From NCBI GenBank assembly GCA_036845225.1, contig DAIUEJ010000001.1, positions 62,001-126,000 of the forward strand: DNA of 64,000 bases, written 5' to 3'. Positions 50,231 to 58,668 of the stretch are shown piece after piece. The notes under the pieces are model-generated. The model was not told the origin of the DNA, did not search any database, and saw only the letters and a program-made list of their open reading frames with translations. Source of the DNA: FEN-680 sp036845225 (GTDB lineage Bacteria; Actinomycetota; Geothermincolia; Fen-727; Anoxymicrobiaceae). How positions within the stretch are numbered: position 1 is the stretch's first letter; every line of letters starts with the position of its first letter. A program made the translations under genes and the position numbers.

Positions 50231-52213
50231 GTGCGAGCCTGGCGTGCCCTGGCGGCGCTGCTTCTGTCCGCGTGCGTGCTGGCGCTCGTCGCCAGCCCCG
50301 CTCTGAGCGCTGCCGCCTCACCGTACGGCTGGGACGGCGGCCACGACGCCCTCGGCTGGTCCGAGCCGAGCGGCACCGCGTTCTTCGCGGAGGGCACCAC
50401 CCGCAACGGCTTCGAGGAGTACCTCCTGCTCAGGAACCCGGGGGCGGACGACGCCATCGTCACTATCAACTACCTGTTCCCCTCAGCGAAGGCGCAGGTG
50501 CAGGAGATCGACATCAAGCCGTGGTCGGCGGCGGCCATCTGCGTCAACGACGTGGTGGGGCCGGGCAAGGACGTGTCGGTGTCCATCGCCGCGACCCCGG
50601 GGATAATCTGCGAGCGCCAGATCTATTTCAACTACAAGTGCGTATGGACCGGAGGGAGCGCGGCGCGCGGGGTCGATAGCCCGAGGCGAAGCTGGTTCTT
50701 CGCCGAAGGCACCACCCGGCCGGGCTTCCAGGAGTGGCTGTGCCTCCAGAACCCGCTCTCACACGACGTCGAGGCCAGCCTGACCTACATGCTGGGGACC
50801 GGCGAGACGCGCGAGGCCAAGGTGGCCCTCAAGGCCAACAGCCGCAGCACCGTGGACGTGAACGCCGCAGTCGGCGCGGGCCAGGACGTCTCGACGAAGG
50901 TGACCGCCCCGGAGGGTATCGTTGCCGAACGCCCGATGTACTTCGATTACAAGAACACCTGGCGCGGCGGGCACACCGCGACGGGAGCGGCCGACCTCTC
51001 CACCGACTGGTACTTCGCGGAAGGCACCAGCCGCAACGGGTTCGAGGAATGGCTGTGCATCATGAACCCGGGCGCTGACACCACGGCGCACGTCGAGTAC
51101 CTGCTGAACGGAGGGGCGCCGGTCGCGAAGGACTACGCGCTCAAGGCGCACTCGCGGACGACCGTCTCGGTCAACGAGGCCGTCGGCCCCGAGAAAGACG
51201 TCTCGATAGACGTGAAAGCCGACGCGGAGGTCATGTGCGAGCGGCCGATGTATTTCTACTACCACAACGCCTGGGAGGGCGGCCACGACGTGGTCGGCGC
51301 CACCGAGGGCAGCCCGGTGTGGTACTTCCCGACCGCGAGCTCCGGGCCCGGCTTCGAATCGTGGCTGTGCGTCGCCAACCCGGGAGACACCGAGAACAAG
51401 GTGCTCTTCGAGGTCTACGGCGACGGCGGCGACTACAACAGCCAGGAGGTCACCATGCCGGCGCGGAGCCGGGCGACCTTCGACGTCAACGCGGTGTCGG
51501 CGAACGTCCGCAACCCCTGGCTCAAGGTGACCGGCACCCATGACATAGTCGCAGAGCGGCCCGTGTATTTCTCTTACTCGCCGAAGATAGACCCGGAGCC
51601 GTACACCATCGCGACCTGGGGCGGCATCGAGATCAAGAGCCCGATAAAGTACTCGGAGTGCCTGGGACCGCAGTTCCACGAAGCGGCGAACGAGGGGAAC
51701 AACTGCCCGGCGATGCAGCCGGTCGGGACCTGCCTGCTCAACGATAACGCCTCTCATGCTGCGCCGGGCATGTCTTTCAGCACAGGAAACGATCCGTGCT
51801 ATTTTGTGGAGGAAACGCGCAACAGGGGCACCTACTCGACGACCGCCTGCGACGTGCAGGCGAAGGCGGGCACGACCACGTACGCGCCGGTGAGCGGAGT
51901 CGTGGTGGTGGCCGAGCCGTACATGCTCTACGGGGCTTACCCGGACCTGCGGGTGCGGATACGGATAGACGGGCACCCGGATTATCAGATGGCGATGCTC
52001 CACATGTCGCAGTTGCTGGTGTCAGTGGGCCAGAGGGTGGAGGCCGGGAAGACTCCCATCGGGGTCGTTCGGGACCTGGTGCCTTACTTCAACAGCGGCC
52101 CCAACCCGTACACGCGAAACGACGGCAACCATACGCACATACAGATCAACTACAAGCCCGAACAGGCCACCGGCCTCGGGTTCCCCTCCTCGCCGACAGA
52201 CGTGAACGACTGA
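50231..52213 (+). CDS. Secreted protein with four ~105-residue repeats and a LytM-like C-terminal domain
   Basis: 660 residues from GTG 50231 with AAGGAG ten bases upstream; this gives a clean signal peptide (RAWRALAALLLSACVLALVA, cleavage near ALSA). Four beta-rich repeats of about 105 residues follow, each with an FFAEGTTRNGFEEYLLLRNP-like start, a VSVNEAVGPEKDVSI-like middle and an IVAERPMYFDYKNTWRGGH-like end. The last 170 residues resemble M23 peptidase/LytM: TTYAPVSGVVVVAE, LHMSQLLVSVGQRVEAGKTP and NHTHIQIN (His-x-His). The first zinc ligand His expected before the Asp of CDVQA is missing, so the peptidase is probably inactive and may bind peptidoglycan. Confidence 0.85.
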   Translation: MRAWRALAALLLSACVLALVASPALSAAASPYGWDGGHDALGWSEPSGTAFFAEGTTRNGFEEYLLLRNPGADDAIVTINYLFPSAKAQVQEIDIKPWSAAAICVNDVVGPGKDVSVSIAATPGIICERQIYFNYKCVWTGGSAARGVDSPRRSWFFAEGTTRPGFQEWLCLQNPLSHDVEASLTYMLGTGETREAKVALKANSRSTVDVNAAVGAGQDVSTKVTAPEGIVAERPMYFDYKNTWRGGHTATGAADLSTDWYFAEGTSRNGFEEWLCIMNPGADTTAHVEYLLNGGAPVAKDYALKAHSRTTVSVNEAVGPEKDVSIDVKADAEVMCERPMYFYYHNAWEGGHDVVGATEGSPVWYFPTASSGPGFESWLCVANPGDTENKVLFEVYGDGGDYNSQEVTMPARSRATFDVNAVSANVRNPWLKVTGTHDIVAERPVYFSYSPKIDPEPYTIATWGGIEIKSPIKYSECLGPQFHEAANEGNNCPAMQPVGTCLLNDNASHAAPGMSFSTGNDPCYFVEETRNRGTYSTTACDVQAKAGTTTYAPVSGVVVVAEPYMLYGAYPDLRVRIRIDGHPDYQMAMLHMSQLLVSVGQRVEAGKTPIGVVRDLVPYFNSGPNPYTRNDGNHTHIQINYKPEQATGLGFPSSPTDVND

Positions 52214-52218
52214 CCCAG

Positions 52219-52330
52219 GTTACGTCGGTCATTTTCCACTTCTGATTACACTTTCTTGCCGAAAGCAGGCGTGCGCCAAATGGCGCAGCGCTCCAAAGTG
52301 TAAAAGAAAGTGGAAAATGACCGACGTAAC
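52219..52330. repeat. Palindromic element with 36-bp near-perfect arms between convergent genes
   Basis: Arms 52219-52254 and 52295-52330 match except for a few bases in CTTCTGATTACAC versus CTTTCTTTTACAC. The loop has its own GCGCCA/TGGCGC hairpin. Same family as 35266-35365. The aldolase stop codon follows the second arm directly. Confidence 0.9.
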
Positions 52331-53401
52331 TCAAGTGATGGCGATGTCTTTGTTGAGATAGACGTCCTGGATCGCCTCGAAGAGCTTCACGCCCTCGGCC
52401 ATCGGCCGCTGGAAGGTCTTCCGCCCGCTGATCAGCCCCATGCCTCCCGCGCGCTTGTTTATGACCGCCAGCCGCACGACGTCCGCCAGGTCGTTCTCCC
52501 CCGAGCCGCCGCCCGAGTTGATGAGGCCGACCCGGCCCGCGTAGCAGTTCAGGACCTGGTATCGGGTCATGTCGATGGGGTTGTCGGAGCACAGCTCGTC
52601 GTACATGCGCTCGTCGTACTTGCCGAAGGTCGAGGCGCCCTTGTTCAGCGCGGCGTAGCCCCCGTTGAGGGTGGGCGCTTTCTGCTTGATGATGTCGGCG
52701 CCGAGCGAGGCGCCGAGGTGGTTGGCCTGCCCGGTGAGGTCGGCCGCGGTCTCGTAGTTCTTGCCGTCGACGGTGAAGGCCGGGTTGCGGACGTAGCACC
52801 AGAGCACGGTCGCCATGCCCAGGTCGTGCGCGGCCTCGAAGGCCTCGGATATCTCCATCACCTGGCGGTCGGACTCCTCCGAGCCGAAGTACACGGTCGC
52901 GCCGACGGCGACCGCGCCCATCTCGAACGCCTGCTCGACGCTGGCGAACAGCACCTGGTCGTAGTGGTTGGGATAGGTGAAGAGCTCGTTGTGGTTGAGC
53001 TTCATGATGAACGGGATGCGGTGGGCGTACTTGCGCGCCACCTGCCCCAGGATACCCATGGTGCTCGCGACCGCGTTGCACCCCGCCTCCAGGGCCAGGC
53101 GCACGATGTTCTCGGGGTCGAAGTAGATGGGGTTGGGGGCGAAGGACGCCCCCGCCGAATGCTCGATGTCCTGGTCGACGGGAAGGATTGAGAGGTAACC
53201 GGTTCCCGCGAGCCTGCCGTGGTCGAACAGGGACTGCAGGTTCCGGAGGACAGGCGCGGTGCGGTCGGAGTCGCGATGGACGCGGTCGACCCAGTCCGGG
53301 CCCGGAAGGCATAGGCTGTCGCGAGCCACGCGCGGCGCGTCGAAGGAGAGGAGGTCGTCCGCCTCTTTACCGAGCAGGGCCGTTATCTCATCGGTCTTCA
53401 T
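52331..53401 (-). CDS. Class I fructose-bisphosphate aldolase (DhnA/FbaB type)
   Basis: 356 residues, longer than archaeal DhnA (about 265) and like the bacterial FbaB group. Schiff-base Lys in GADIIKQKAPT near 240, phosphate-binding LINSGGGSGENDL and GLISGRKTFQRP near the end, and YLSILPVDQDIEHSAG near the start. Interconverts FBP and triose phosphates. Together with the FBP aldolase/phosphatase at 31009 it suggests separate glycolytic and gluconeogenic enzymes. ATG 53401 after GGGGG. Confidence 0.9.
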   Translation of the reverse strand: MKTDEITALLGKEADDLLSFDAPRVARDSLCLPGPDWVDRVHRDSDRTAPVLRNLQSLFDHGRLAGTGYLSILPVDQDIEHSAGASFAPNPIYFDPENIVRLALEAGCNAVASTMGILGQVARKYAHRIPFIMKLNHNELFTYPNHYDQVLFASVEQAFEMGAVAVGATVYFGSEESDRQVMEISEAFEAAHDLGMATVLWCYVRNPAFTVDGKNYETAADLTGQANHLGASLGADIIKQKAPTLNGGYAALNKGASTFGKYDERMYDELCSDNPIDMTRYQVLNCYAGRVGLINSGGGSGENDLADVVRLAVINKRAGGMGLISGRKTFQRPMAEGVKLFEAIQDVYLNKDIAIT

Positions 53402-53552
53402 GGTCGCTACCCCCTTGCCTTCCCACCTCCGGCTTCGCGGCGACGTCCTGCGCCGCGGGCACTACGAGTATACTCCGCCCGGCCCGGCGACGCTCCGGAG
53501 AGCATGATTACCAGGATTCTCGCCGCGGGCGGCCTATCCTCTGCCGGTGCCC

Positions 53553-53558
53553 TATAAT
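53553..53558 (+). promoter_or_regulatory. -10 box six bases before the metallophosphoesterase ATG (leaderless)
   Basis: TATAAT ends six bases before ATG 53565 and there is no room for a ribosome site. Third case of this spacing in the window. Confidence 0.55.
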
Positions 53559-53564
53559 ACGCAC

Positions 53565-55322
53565 ATGAACAAATGGCTGCGCGCGCTGGGCATCGTCGTC
53601 CTCGTGATAATAATCATCTACGGTGTCATCGCCATCAACCTGTACTCGTCGGTGGGGCGCTTCCCCACGGGCGCCACCAGGCCGGCCCCCGCGATCAAGA
53701 CGCTCATCTGGCCGACGATAGGCTACCCGGAGCTCGTCGCGCCGGGCTCCGCGATGAACGCCGAGCTGTACCTGCCCGGGGCGACGGCCGGCGGTAGCCT
53801 CACCGCCACTCTCAAGCCCGTGCGCCCCGAGCTGAGCGGCCTGGCTTACGCGTTGAACGCCGACGCTTCCACGACAGGCACCTCGGAGCGATGGCCGCGG
53901 GGCACCCGCTTCGGGGGCAGGACCGTCCTGCGGGTCCGGTTCACCGTCCCGGCGCAGGCGGTGCCCGAGCTGTACGACCTCTCCGTGACGAGGACAGTCG
54001 GCGGCCGGCAGGTCAGCGACATGCAGCCTCACGCGGTCTCCATCCTCCGCCCGGGCCAGGGCAAGGCTTTCAGCTTCGTGTCCCTGGCCGACGTACACGT
54101 CCACCAGCGGAACATCTCCCGCTTCATGACCCCGCAGTCCAACAAGGGCATCACCCCCGACGGCACCCCGGTGTTCTTCGAGAGGGCGATCGACCAGGTC
54201 AACCTGCTGCGGCCCGACTTCGCGGTGATGCTCGGCGACTACGTCAGGGTGCAGGGCTACGCCGGCGAGTACAAGCCTGAGTTCGCGAACTTCTACAAGT
54301 CGCTCGCGCGTTTCCGCGTGCCGGTCTTCATGGTCCCCGGAAACCACGACGTCTACTGGAACGGGGTGAACGGCGCAGAGGTCTACGAGGAGAACATCGG
54401 GCCGCTCTTCTATTCGTTCGACGCCGGCGACGCGCACTTCACCGCGGTAAACACCAACCAGTGGTCCGCGCAGGACCGCAAAATGATGGAGAAGTTCGGC
54501 ACGTTCGTCTACCCGAGGAAGTGGCAGGGGCAGGTCCTGGGCGCCCCCGACGAGCGCAAGCCGAAGACGTACTTAGGCCAGCTCGCCTGGATCCGGGACG
54601 ACCTCGCGGCGCACCAGGCGGCGGCCACCAGGTTCATGCTGATGCATCACGACCCTTACCGCCCGAACGGCAAGGCGGTCGCCTGGAGGAACGAGAGGTT
54701 CGCCGGCCTCTTCACGCTCGGCGGAGGCGGCAGCGGCAGCACCGCGCTCAAGGAGCTCGCGGCGCGTTACCGGGTCGCGTACACGCTGACCGGCCACTGG
54801 CACAGCGATTACATCGGGCGGATACCGTGGCTGGATCACCAGGGCTACGCCTCTTTCGTCAACCAGACCATGGTGACGTACGACGAGGGGGGGATGAAAG
54901 ACTCGTACCCCGGGTACCGCTCCTGGGACGTGAACGGAAAGGACGTGACCGGCTACACCTACCTGGACACGTTCCACTCCGTGCCGATATATGACGGCTC
55001 GGTGCTCAACGGGATGACTGACCTTGACCGCCTGGACAGGCTCGCGATGACTCTGGCGCGTGGGCTCCCGGGTCACGGAGGGTCGGCTTTCTACCTGGAC
55101 AACTACCTCGGCGAGGCGATGGACGCGCGCGGCCTCATCGGCATCTTCCCCGCCGCCGGCAGCCACAAGGTCGCGAACGGGGAGCTCTACCAGGCGGTGC
55201 CGCTGCCTTCCAACCCCGCGCTCGAACTCCTCTATATAAAGACGCGCGTCGGAGCCGGAGTGCCGGGCCCGAACGCGACGACGCCCGGCGACCCGGCGAA
55301 GGTCATCGTCACGGTCGAGTGA
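53565..55322 (+). CDS. Membrane-anchored calcineurin-like metallophosphoesterase
   Basis: 585 residues from ATG 53565. One N-terminal helix (ALGIVVLVIIIIYGVIAINL) anchors it or serves as signal. After a beta domain of about 150 residues the dimetal phosphoesterase motifs appear in order: LADVHVH, MLGDYV, PGNHDVYWNG, MLMHHDPY and LTGHWHSDY. A C-terminal beta-rich part of about 150 residues follows. Such enzymes act on extracellular phosphodiesters or nucleotides; substrate is not predictable. Leaderless transcription is suggested by the -10 box. Confidence 0.88.
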   Translation: MNKWLRALGIVVLVIIIIYGVIAINLYSSVGRFPTGATRPAPAIKTLIWPTIGYPELVAPGSAMNAELYLPGATAGGSLTATLKPVRPELSGLAYALNADASTTGTSERWPRGTRFGGRTVLRVRFTVPAQAVPELYDLSVTRTVGGRQVSDMQPHAVSILRPGQGKAFSFVSLADVHVHQRNISRFMTPQSNKGITPDGTPVFFERAIDQVNLLRPDFAVMLGDYVRVQGYAGEYKPEFANFYKSLARFRVPVFMVPGNHDVYWNGVNGAEVYEENIGPLFYSFDAGDAHFTAVNTNQWSAQDRKMMEKFGTFVYPRKWQGQVLGAPDERKPKTYLGQLAWIRDDLAAHQAAATRFMLMHHDPYRPNGKAVAWRNERFAGLFTLGGGGSGSTALKELAARYRVAYTLTGHWHSDYIGRIPWLDHQGYASFVNQTMVTYDEGGMKDSYPGYRSWDVNGKDVTGYTYLDTFHSVPIYDGSVLNGMTDLDRLDRLAMTLARGLPGHGGSAFYLDNYLGEAMDARGLIGIFPAAGSHKVANGELYQAVPLPSNPALELLYIKTRVGAGVPGPNATTPGDPAKVIVTVE

Positions 55323-55357
55323 AGCGCGGGCCAAAGGCACTTGTGAAGTGGGACCCC

Positions 55358-56050
55358 TCAACCGCCGTGCTTCCCCGCGAACACGTCCGCGAGCAGCGGG
55401 AAGAAGGTCACGTCGAGCGCGGTGAACGCCGCGTCGTTCGGATGAGAGTCTTCAGACGCGTACTCGGGCTTGAGGAAACCGTCGCCGCCGGCGAGGACCG
55501 AGTTCATGTCATAGACCCAGACGTCGCTGACGGATGCGGCCTTCGCGGCCAGGAACGCGTCGAACTTCCTCTCCTCGGAGACGATCTCGGGCGTGCCGTG
55601 CTGCTTTCGGACGGGCAGCGCGTTGCCGACGATGAGCTTGAGCCCTTTTTCTTTCGCGGTCGCGAGCACCTGCTCCAGCTCGTGCTCTCTCTGTGACAGG
55701 TTCGAGCCGTCGAAATCCGCGAAACAGAACTTGAAGAACACAACGGAGCCGGGCACGAGGCCTTCCACGTTACCCGAGAAGCTCGAGGGGATGTTGTCGG
55801 CGTCCAGCGCCTTGTAGTCGAGGAAGTAACCTTCCTTGGAGACGGGCCCGTCCCAGACGAAGCCCCAGTGTTTCATCCAGAGCTCGCCCACCGAGCGGCC
55901 GTTCATGGTCACCGTCCGGGAAGGGTCAGCCACGGCCTGCTTCTGCCCGGACGCTCCCTGGGGCTCGGCGGTGCCTCCGCAGCCGGCCGCCGCCGCGGCG
56001 ACCACGGCCACGAGAGAGATTATTGCTAGAGAAACGAGTACGCGCTTCAA
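55358..56050 (-). CDS. SGNH-hydrolase-like lipoprotein
   Basis: 230 residues from TTG 56050, with GGAGGCGGA just upstream; ATG 56095 would put 15 charged residues before the signal peptide. Lipobox AAAGC after KRVLVSLAIISLVAVVA. C-terminal SEDSHPNDAAFTALD carries the Asp-x-x-His block V of SGNH/GDSL hydrolases, and VVFFKFCFADFDGSNLSQ plus KLIVGNALPV fit inner strands. The block I nucleophile is not a clear GDS; MNGRSVGELWMKHW may hold Ser. Activity is therefore uncertain. Confidence 0.75.
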   Translation of the reverse strand: MKRVLVSLAIISLVAVVAAAAAGCGGTAEPQGASGQKQAVADPSRTVTMNGRSVGELWMKHWGFVWDGPVSKEGYFLDYKALDADNIPSSFSGNVEGLVPGSVVFFKFCFADFDGSNLSQREHELEQVLATAKEKGLKLIVGNALPVRKQHGTPEIVSEERKFDAFLAAKAASVSDVWVYDMNSVLAGGDGFLKPEYASEDSHPNDAAFTALDVTFFPLLADVFAGKHGG

Positions 56051-56238
56051 ATCCGCCTCCGCGTCAACCTGCGTCATCGAGGTTATCGGCAGCAATCGTA
56101 CGGCCTTGACCGCCGTAGCGGCTCCTCGGGTCCCTATGGACTTATTGTCGCTCCGGTTATAGAGTTTTACGTTGCATCTGACTGTTATGACGGACCACGG
56201 AGTCGGTACATGCAGAACGCTCTGTCTAGGGGGACCAC

Positions 56239-57282
56239 ATAAAAAAGAACTCAGAGATTATTCTGGTGGTTTCGCTGCTTGCCCTATGTCTGTTGGTGTT
56301 TTTTGGCTTTCGAATGGGAATCGTGAGTAGCCAGACAACTACGCCAGCAGCCTCGTCGACCCCGGCCTCGTCGACCCCGGCCGCGGCGGCTCCAGTCGCG
56401 ACCAGCAGCACCGTGGCAAATCGTCCGGTGTCTGAGTGGGAGACCACTAATATGGTCTTTTTGACGACCCTTATTACTGACAGCAACCAGATGCTGACCT
56501 ATCTGAAGAACGAAAACCTGGCCTATGCAGAGATTTCCTCCCCGCAGCTACTCTGCGATATCCGCACGATGCAGGGGCGCGCTCCCGCTACTGGCCAGTT
56601 GCGTGCTCTCCAACCTGCGCCTTCAGGATACAGATGCCCTCCGATCCCGGATGCGCTGACAGCTGCGGATTTGAATGCCGGCATGGCTCAGCTGGAGTCG
56701 GCAATCAAACACATCATTACTGGTGAGAACAGCTTCAACGGAGACCTAATACGTCTTGGTGAAGCAGAAACGCAGGCCGCCTGCGACACATTTGCCAAAG
56801 TGCTGACGGATCTTCAAAACGTCCCCAGTCAACCGTCTACCATTCAGCCCGGCATGAGTACTCCCATCGACACGATACAGAGTTTCCTCACCGCGGTGCA
56901 GGCAGGCGACAGGGACCTGGTGGAGATCCTTACCGGTGGCAGTGGGGGGAAGCTGGGCGTAGAAATGTGGTGCTTAAAAGGCCTTCAGTCGTTCGTAGGC
57001 CACACAACTTTCAAGAGGCCGATGCGCAACGTCCTGACCCACAACGACAACCAAAACGCGAACGTGAACGTCGATGGATTCATGACTTTTACCGACCCCG
57101 GCGGCTTTCCTGCTGTGAAGAACACATGCCATTTCTACATAGATGGTGACTTCAAGTTGAAAGCGAGTGGAGGTAACTGGGTCATCGTCTCACTGCCCAA
57201 TTACCAGGAGGCGCTGTGCGACGGGCCGACGTGGTGGGGACCCGATCCACACATCTTTCCTTCACCCGGCGACGCTATTTAG
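56239..57282 (+). CDS. Membrane-anchored protein with DUF4878-like domain, lower GC
   Basis: About 347 residues. After one N-terminal helix (IILVVSLLALCLLVFFGFRM) comes an Ala/Ser/Pro/Thr linker, a helical domain with several Cys, and a C-terminal part starting TPIDTIQSFLTAVQAGDRDL, like the DUF4878 lipoproteins here. An AGGGGGACCAC site precedes ATA 56239, which gives the natural-looking opening IKKNSEIILVV; GTG 56266 is the first standard start but would cut into the helix. Base composition is visibly less GC-rich than in its neighbours, which suggests later acquisition. Confidence 0.72.
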   Translation: MKKNSEIILVVSLLALCLLVFFGFRMGIVSSQTTTPAASSTPASSTPAAAAPVATSSTVANRPVSEWETTNMVFLTTLITDSNQMLTYLKNENLAYAEISSPQLLCDIRTMQGRAPATGQLRALQPAPSGYRCPPIPDALTAADLNAGMAQLESAIKHIITGENSFNGDLIRLGEAETQAACDTFAKVLTDLQNVPSQPSTIQPGMSTPIDTIQSFLTAVQAGDRDLVEILTGGSGGKLGVEMWCLKGLQSFVGHTTFKRPMRNVLTHNDNQNANVNVDGFMTFTDPGGFPAVKNTCHFYIDGDFKLKASGGNWVIVSLPNYQEALCDGPTWWGPDPHIFPSPGDAI

Positions 57283-57327
57283 TAGACACGCTTTCAGCCA
57301 ATAATGCAGGTGACTGCGCGGCGGTCT

Positions 57328-57810
57328 TTACCTGCTCTTCATCTTGAAGAAGAACCAGTTCTTGCCCTTCTTGTCGAAATGGTAGAGGACGTAATCGCCC
57401 TTGAGCTTCGTGCCCTCCAGCTCGAACTTGAGCGCGCCGCGCTCGATTGCTTCCGCCACGGTCTTGTCGGGCTCTCCCTCGAGCAGGGGCCAGTATTCTC
57501 CGCGGTCCCAAATCTCCACGGTGCCGGCGCCGTACTCCCCCTCAGGGATGACGCCCTCGAAGTCCTTGTAATCATAGGGGTGGTCTTCGACGTGGACCGC
57601 GAGCCGCTTCACGCCGGGCTCGGTGGGCGGCTCCCTGGTGACCGCCCAGGATTTCAGCACGCCCTCGTCCTCCAGGCGCAGGTCCCAGTGGAGGCGTCTT
57701 GCCTGGTGCTGCTGGATCACGAACGCCTGCCCGGGCTCGCCCTTCATCCGTGGTGACGGCTCGGGCGTGACCCCGAAGCGCCTTTTCTTCTTGTACTCTT
57801 CGAGCGGCAT
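57328..57810 (-). CDS. Stand-alone LigD-type 3'-phosphoesterase domain protein
   Basis: 160 residues from ATG 57810 after GGAGG. The whole protein is the phosphoesterase domain found at the N-terminus of some LigD ligases: FVIQQHQARRLHWDLRLED holds the metal-binding His and Asp residues, and HVEDHPYDYKDFEG plus PEGEYGAGTVEIWDRG the rest of the site. Such domains trim 3' ends during non-homologous end joining. No Ku or ligase gene is adjacent; the upstream gene is an MBL hydrolase in the same direction, 21 bases away. Confidence 0.9.
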   Translation of the reverse strand: MPLEEYKKKRRFGVTPEPSPRMKGEPGQAFVIQQHQARRLHWDLRLEDEGVLKSWAVTREPPTEPGVKRLAVHVEDHPYDYKDFEGVIPEGEYGAGTVEIWDRGEYWPLLEGEPDKTVAEAIERGALKFELEGTKLKGDYVLYHFDKKGKNWFFFKMKSR

Positions 57811-57831
57811 CACGCCTCCGCAGCGCCGGTC

Positions 57832-58608
57832 CTAACCTACTCTTATGACCGCGGAAGCCTTCTCCTGCCAGCCCAGGGATATCTCCGGCGCCGGGCCGCC
57901 GGCCCCCAGTGCGCGCGCCATTGTCTCGAGCGGGATCTCCGGTAAGTTGTTCGTCCGGCTGAGGTGGGCGAGTGCGACCTGGAGCAGGCCCCGGTGCGTT
58001 ATCCCGCGGAGCAGCTCGGCCGCGTCGTCGTTGGACAGGTGGCCCAGCGGTCCGGCGACCCGCCTCTTGAGCATCTCGGGATACGGCCCGTCGCGAAGCA
58101 TCTCCTCGTCGTGGTTCGATTCGATCACAGCGGCATCACATTCGGCGAAAGAGGAGAGGACCTCCAGCGTCAGGCTTCCCAGGTCCGTCGCATAACAGAG
58201 CCTCACACGGCTGTCCGTGATCACGAACCCCACCGGCTCCGCCGCGTCGTGCGGCACCGGAAAGGCGACGATGCCGAGGTCGCCGACCTCGAACCGGGCT
58301 CCCGTGGTGAAGCGCCGCGAGAGGCCCCGGGGCACACCCGCGAAAGCGGTTGCCTCGGCCGCGGTGCCGGTGTTCGCGAAGACCGGGATGCCGCGCCTCC
58401 GGCAGACAGCCGCGACGCCGTTCACGTGGTCGTTGTGCCCGTGTGACACGATGACGGCGTCCACCGAATCGATATCGATGCCCGCGCCCGCCATCCTGCG
58501 ACCGAGCTCGCGTAGAGAGATGCCGGCGTCGATGAGAACGCTGGTGTCGCCGGAGGAGACGTACGTCGCGTTCCCCCTTGACCCGCTGGCGAGCAAGCAG
58601 ATATCCAT
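57832..58608 (-). CDS. MBL-fold metallohydrolase (YycJ/WalJ-like)
   Basis: 258 residues. Metallo-beta-lactamase fold with SHGHNDHVNG (HxHxDH) near 55-62, PVPHDAAEP, and YATDLGSLT supplying the later metal ligands; N-terminal CLLASGSRGNATYVSSGD is the exonuclease-like signature of the YycJ/VicX group. These proteins are thought to act on nucleic acid ends and cell-wall stress responses. Here it is upstream of the LigD-type phosphoesterase on the same transcript, which fits a DNA-end-processing role, though that is inference. Confidence 0.88.
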   Translation of the reverse strand: MDICLLASGSRGNATYVSSGDTSVLIDAGISLRELGRRMAGAGIDIDSVDAVIVSHGHNDHVNGVAAVCRRRGIPVFANTGTAAEATAFAGVPRGLSRRFTTGARFEVGDLGIVAFPVPHDAAEPVGFVITDSRVRLCYATDLGSLTLEVLSSFAECDAAVIESNHDEEMLRDGPYPEMLKRRVAGPLGHLSNDDAAELLRGITHRGLLQVALAHLSRTNNLPEIPLETMARALGAGGPAPEISLGWQEKASAVIRVG

Positions 58609-58668
58609 GTCGGTCTCCTTCTCGAGAGCGATTTAGTGCGCCAATGGGGTCAGACCCCGGTGGTGCGG

